The translations under genes and the position numbers were made by a program. 64,000 bases of DNA from NCBI GenBank assembly GCA_947450475.1, contig CANFVK010000008.1, positions 18,975 to 82,974 of the forward strand. The letters are read 5' to 3'. Below are positions 62,193 to 64,000 of this stretch, one piece after another. Below the pieces are notes generated by a model. It did no database searches. It was given only the letters and a program-made list of their open reading frames with translations, and was not told the DNA's origin. Numbering within the stretch: the stretch's first letter is position 1; the number at the start of each line of letters is the position of its first letter. Origin of the DNA: Bacteriovoracaceae bacterium (lineage in GTDB: Bacteria; Bdellovibrionota; Bacteriovoracia; Bacteriovoracales; Bacteriovoracaceae).

Positions 62193-64000
62193 GTGAAACT
62201 GTTTATTTTAAGCATTCTTTATATTTTCGCTCTGGTTAGTTGTGTTCCTCAAAACGCGATCACCGTGAATTCAACTCTCAAGAATGATCAAGCTTCAAGT
62301 GGCGATTCTTCGCCACCTTCCCTGCAAGCTGGTTGTACTGACCACTTAGCTAACAACTTCGATAGCACCGCCACCAGTGACGACAGCTCGTGCACCTACA
62401 GTCCACCTCGAGCGATTTTAGCAACTGCTCCTGGAAATATCTCTCAACAAGATTCTTCAATAACTAATTTCACCGTGAGTTTTGAAAATAGTTTAGATAG
62501 TGGAGAGTATCAATTTAAAATTATTGATCCGGTAAATGATTGCACAGATCCTTTAGGATACTCAGATTTTATTTCAACTTCGCTTGCCATCACAGAAAAT
62601 GTAAGTAGTTTTAGTAGTACAGTTCAGCCCAATACAAAGCTTTGCCTTATTGCAAGAAGTAGCAATCTAAAAAATCCGAGTAGAGCTCAATTGACTCCTA
62701 CTGAATATACCTGGAATACCGATTTAAGCGTTTCGGGACCAACTGGGTGTATGGATATTGGTGCTTCTAATTATGACTCAAGTGCTAGAGTGAACGATTC
62801 ATCTGTTTGCACCTACCTTATTTATGGTTGCATGGATCCTAATGCCAATAATTATAACTCAAGTGCTACTGTCAGTAGCACTTGTAGCTATAATGTTTAT
62901 GGTTGTACCAATCCAAGTGCTAATAATTATGATATGAATGCCAATACTGATGATGGATCTTGTGCATATGCTGACACTAATATTTATTACGGTTGCACCG
63001 ATCCAAGTGCTAACAATTATAATTCTAGCGCCAATAGCGATGATGGATCTTGTTCATATACTGACAATAATGTTTACGGGTGCACTAATCCAAGTGCTAA
63101 GAATTATAATTCTAGCGCCAATAGCGATGATGGATCTTGTGTATTCTTTCCTCACGCCAGCATTTCAAGTGCACCAAGCGTGATAAATTTTGATAACCAA
63201 TCATCTCCTCCAATGGTTATATTTAACATAGCGGGGATGTCAAATTCCTATCGCTATAGAACCTATACTCACACTGTCCCCAGCTGTGATAGTGCTGATC
63301 CTTCTGTTGAGCAAGTAGTTAACCTTGGAAGCGATCCATTATTTGAACTGTCTTTTCCCAACTTTGATGCAGGTTATTCCAACTCCACAGAACAAAATAG
63401 CAGAGTTTGTATCGTCGCTTGTAGCGAAGGGGGCGGAGATAGTTGTGAAGCGTGGAGTGATGGTGCGACTGCTACATGGGCAAGTGACTTTATAAAACCA
63501 CAAGCTTCAATTCAAAGTTGGAGTGCTCCAGGTGACACATTTAGTGCAATAGTTTCTTCAAGTGCAGATACTGCTTATTACCTCTACAAAGTTGTCAGAA
63601 ATTACGGCGATGGAATGAGCGATTGCCAAGATAGTACGGAGTATCGTGTCTATCAAGAAGCAGATCACTCACACATTGAAGGTAATTTAGATACTTTTGG
63701 AGACACTCGGAATAATAATGTTCGTCTTTGCGTACTCGCTGTTGATTACGCTGGCAATATTCAAGACTACAACGACGCTGCTTACTCAAATCTTATATAT
63801 TACTACTATAGTATTTATTACGGTTGCACCGATCCAAGTGCTAACAATTATTATTCTAGCGCCAATAGCGATGATGGATCTTGTTCATATACTGACAATA
63901 ATGTTTACGGGTGCACTAATCCAAGTGCTAACAATTATAATTCTAGCGCCAATAGCGATGATGGATCTTGTTCATATACTGACAATAATGTTTACGGGTG
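62193..64000 (+). CDS. Repeat-rich surface lipoprotein, 3' end beyond window
   Basis: The frame is open from GTG at 62193 to the window edge (602 codons). GGAG lies eight bases before the start. A lipobox (LVSC, Cys17) predicts lipid anchoring. Eight complete copies of a Cys-containing repeat, 'GCTDPSANNYNSSANSDDGSC' in type (given here in part as GCTDPSANNY and DDGSC), start at 62331, 62745, 62826, 62901, 62991, 63078, 63822 and 63909; a ninth begins at 63996. Similar GCxDPxAxNY repeats are known from surface proteins of marine bacteria and may bind calcium. Between 63165 and 63820 lie two beta-rich domains with paired Cys. An outer-surface adhesin or scaffold is likely. Confidence 0.75.
   Translation, partial: MKLFILSILYIFALVSCVPQNAITVNSTLKNDQASSGDSSPPSLQAGCTDHLANNFDSTATSDDSSCTYSPPRAILATAPGNISQQDSSITNFTVSFENSLDSGEYQFKIIDPVNDCTDPLGYSDFISTSLAITENVSSFSSTVQPNTKLCLIARSSNLKNPSRAQLTPTEYTWNTDLSVSGPTGCMDIGASNYDSSARVNDSSVCTYLIYGCMDPNANNYNSSATVSSTCSYNVYGCTNPSANNYDMNANTDDGSCAYADTNIYYGCTDPSANNYNSSANSDDGSCSYTDNNVYGCTNPSAKNYNSSANSDDGSCVFFPHASISSAPSVINFDNQSSPPMVIFNIAGMSNSYRYRTYTHTVPSCDSADPSVEQVVNLGSDPLFELSFPNFDAGYSNSTEQNSRVCIVACSEGGGDSCEAWSDGATATWASDFIKPQASIQSWSAPGDTFSAIVSSSADTAYYLYKVVRNYGDGMSDCQDSTEYRVYQEADHSHIEGNLDTFGDTRNNNVRLCVLAVDYAGNIQDYNDAAYSNLIYYYYSIYYGCTDPSANNYYSSANSDDGSCSYTDNNVYGCTNPSANNYNSSANSDDGSCSYTDNNVYG
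62331..64000 (+). repeat. GCxDPxAxNY coding repeats, some nearly identical
   Basis: Repeat units of 75-90 bases. Units at 62991-63164, 63822-63908 and 63909-63995 have a regular 87-base period (29 codons) and are almost identical in DNA, while the first four are more diverged. This shows recent copying within the gene and makes the array prone to change in length by recombination. Confidence 0.8.

Noticed and set aside
62938..63183. Open frame of 81 codons with internal repetition
   Set aside because: Its repetition only mirrors the coding repeats of the surface lipoprotein in another frame.
62991..64000. CRISPR-like array
   Set aside because: Period of 87 bases is a whole number of codons, there are no unique spacers, and the reading frame is kept throughout.

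Overview
The window is A+T-rich DNA from a Gram-negative bacterium. Signs of an outer membrane are a TolC/RND pump, an OmpA-like lipoprotein, many signal peptides and lipoboxes, and a YafK/DpaA-like L,D-transpeptidase. Genes are packed tightly: ATGA and TAATG overlaps are common, TTG and GTG starts are frequent, and several convergent pairs overlap at their stop codons. The many secreted hydrolases, a secreted ADP-ribosyltransferase-like protein and purine-scavenging genes suit a member of the Bdellovibrionota (Bacteriovorax-like predators and relatives). That placement is inference from gene content; there is no rRNA or other marker. No insertion sequence, prophage or CRISPR array was seen.

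Layout. 1-1257 (minus): the start of a membrane-anchored protein and a deiodinase-like thioredoxin-fold protein. 1456-8491 (plus): two tandem GT-C-like membrane proteins, a redoxin/cytochrome c/PHM-like copper monooxygenase fusion and a small DUF2231-like membrane protein. 8495-9973 (minus): a degenerate sulfatase-fold protein. 10049-17211 (plus): an eight-gene operon with a second PHM-like fusion, two paralogous lipoproteins, a beta-propeller, a DUF305-like His/Met-rich protein and a three-gene ABC importer. 17381-21900: FtsH, an ADP-ribosyltransferase-like protein, PAP2 phosphatase, VTT-domain protein and methylglyoxal synthase. 22017-31485: guanine deaminase, a secreted protein, TldD/TldE, and a BMP-type nucleoside ABC importer (minus). 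31631-36437: TolC and RND without an adaptor, plus a YkgJ-like protein. 36432-43094: M14 carboxypeptidase, MscS channel, a small membrane protein, an arginase-family enzyme and a two-component system. 43202-49949: LTA-synthase-like protein, a polytopic membrane protein, gamma-glutamyltransferase, a receiver protein, an OmpA-family lipoprotein and an unknown. 50111-61941: an envelope and secreted-protein region (Hpt-receiver protein, YafK-like transpeptidase, HExxH protein, trypsin-like protease, ethanolamine-type permease, rhomboid, cupin, catalase-like protein) with a tRNA-Gly. 62193 to the edge: a repeat-rich surface lipoprotein that runs off the window.

The most unusual part is 1.4-17.2 kb. 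Two paralogous enzymes each join a single-Cys redoxin domain, one c-type heme site (CxxCH) and a C-terminal domain carrying all six copper ligands expected of peptidylglycine-type monooxygenases. Each heads or sits in its own operon, the second together with a likely copper-binding DUF305 protein and an importer. They flank a sulfatase-fold gene that shares a divergent promoter with overlapping -10 boxes. I propose this as a candidate undescribed periplasmic copper/heme oxidation system; its substrate is unknown.
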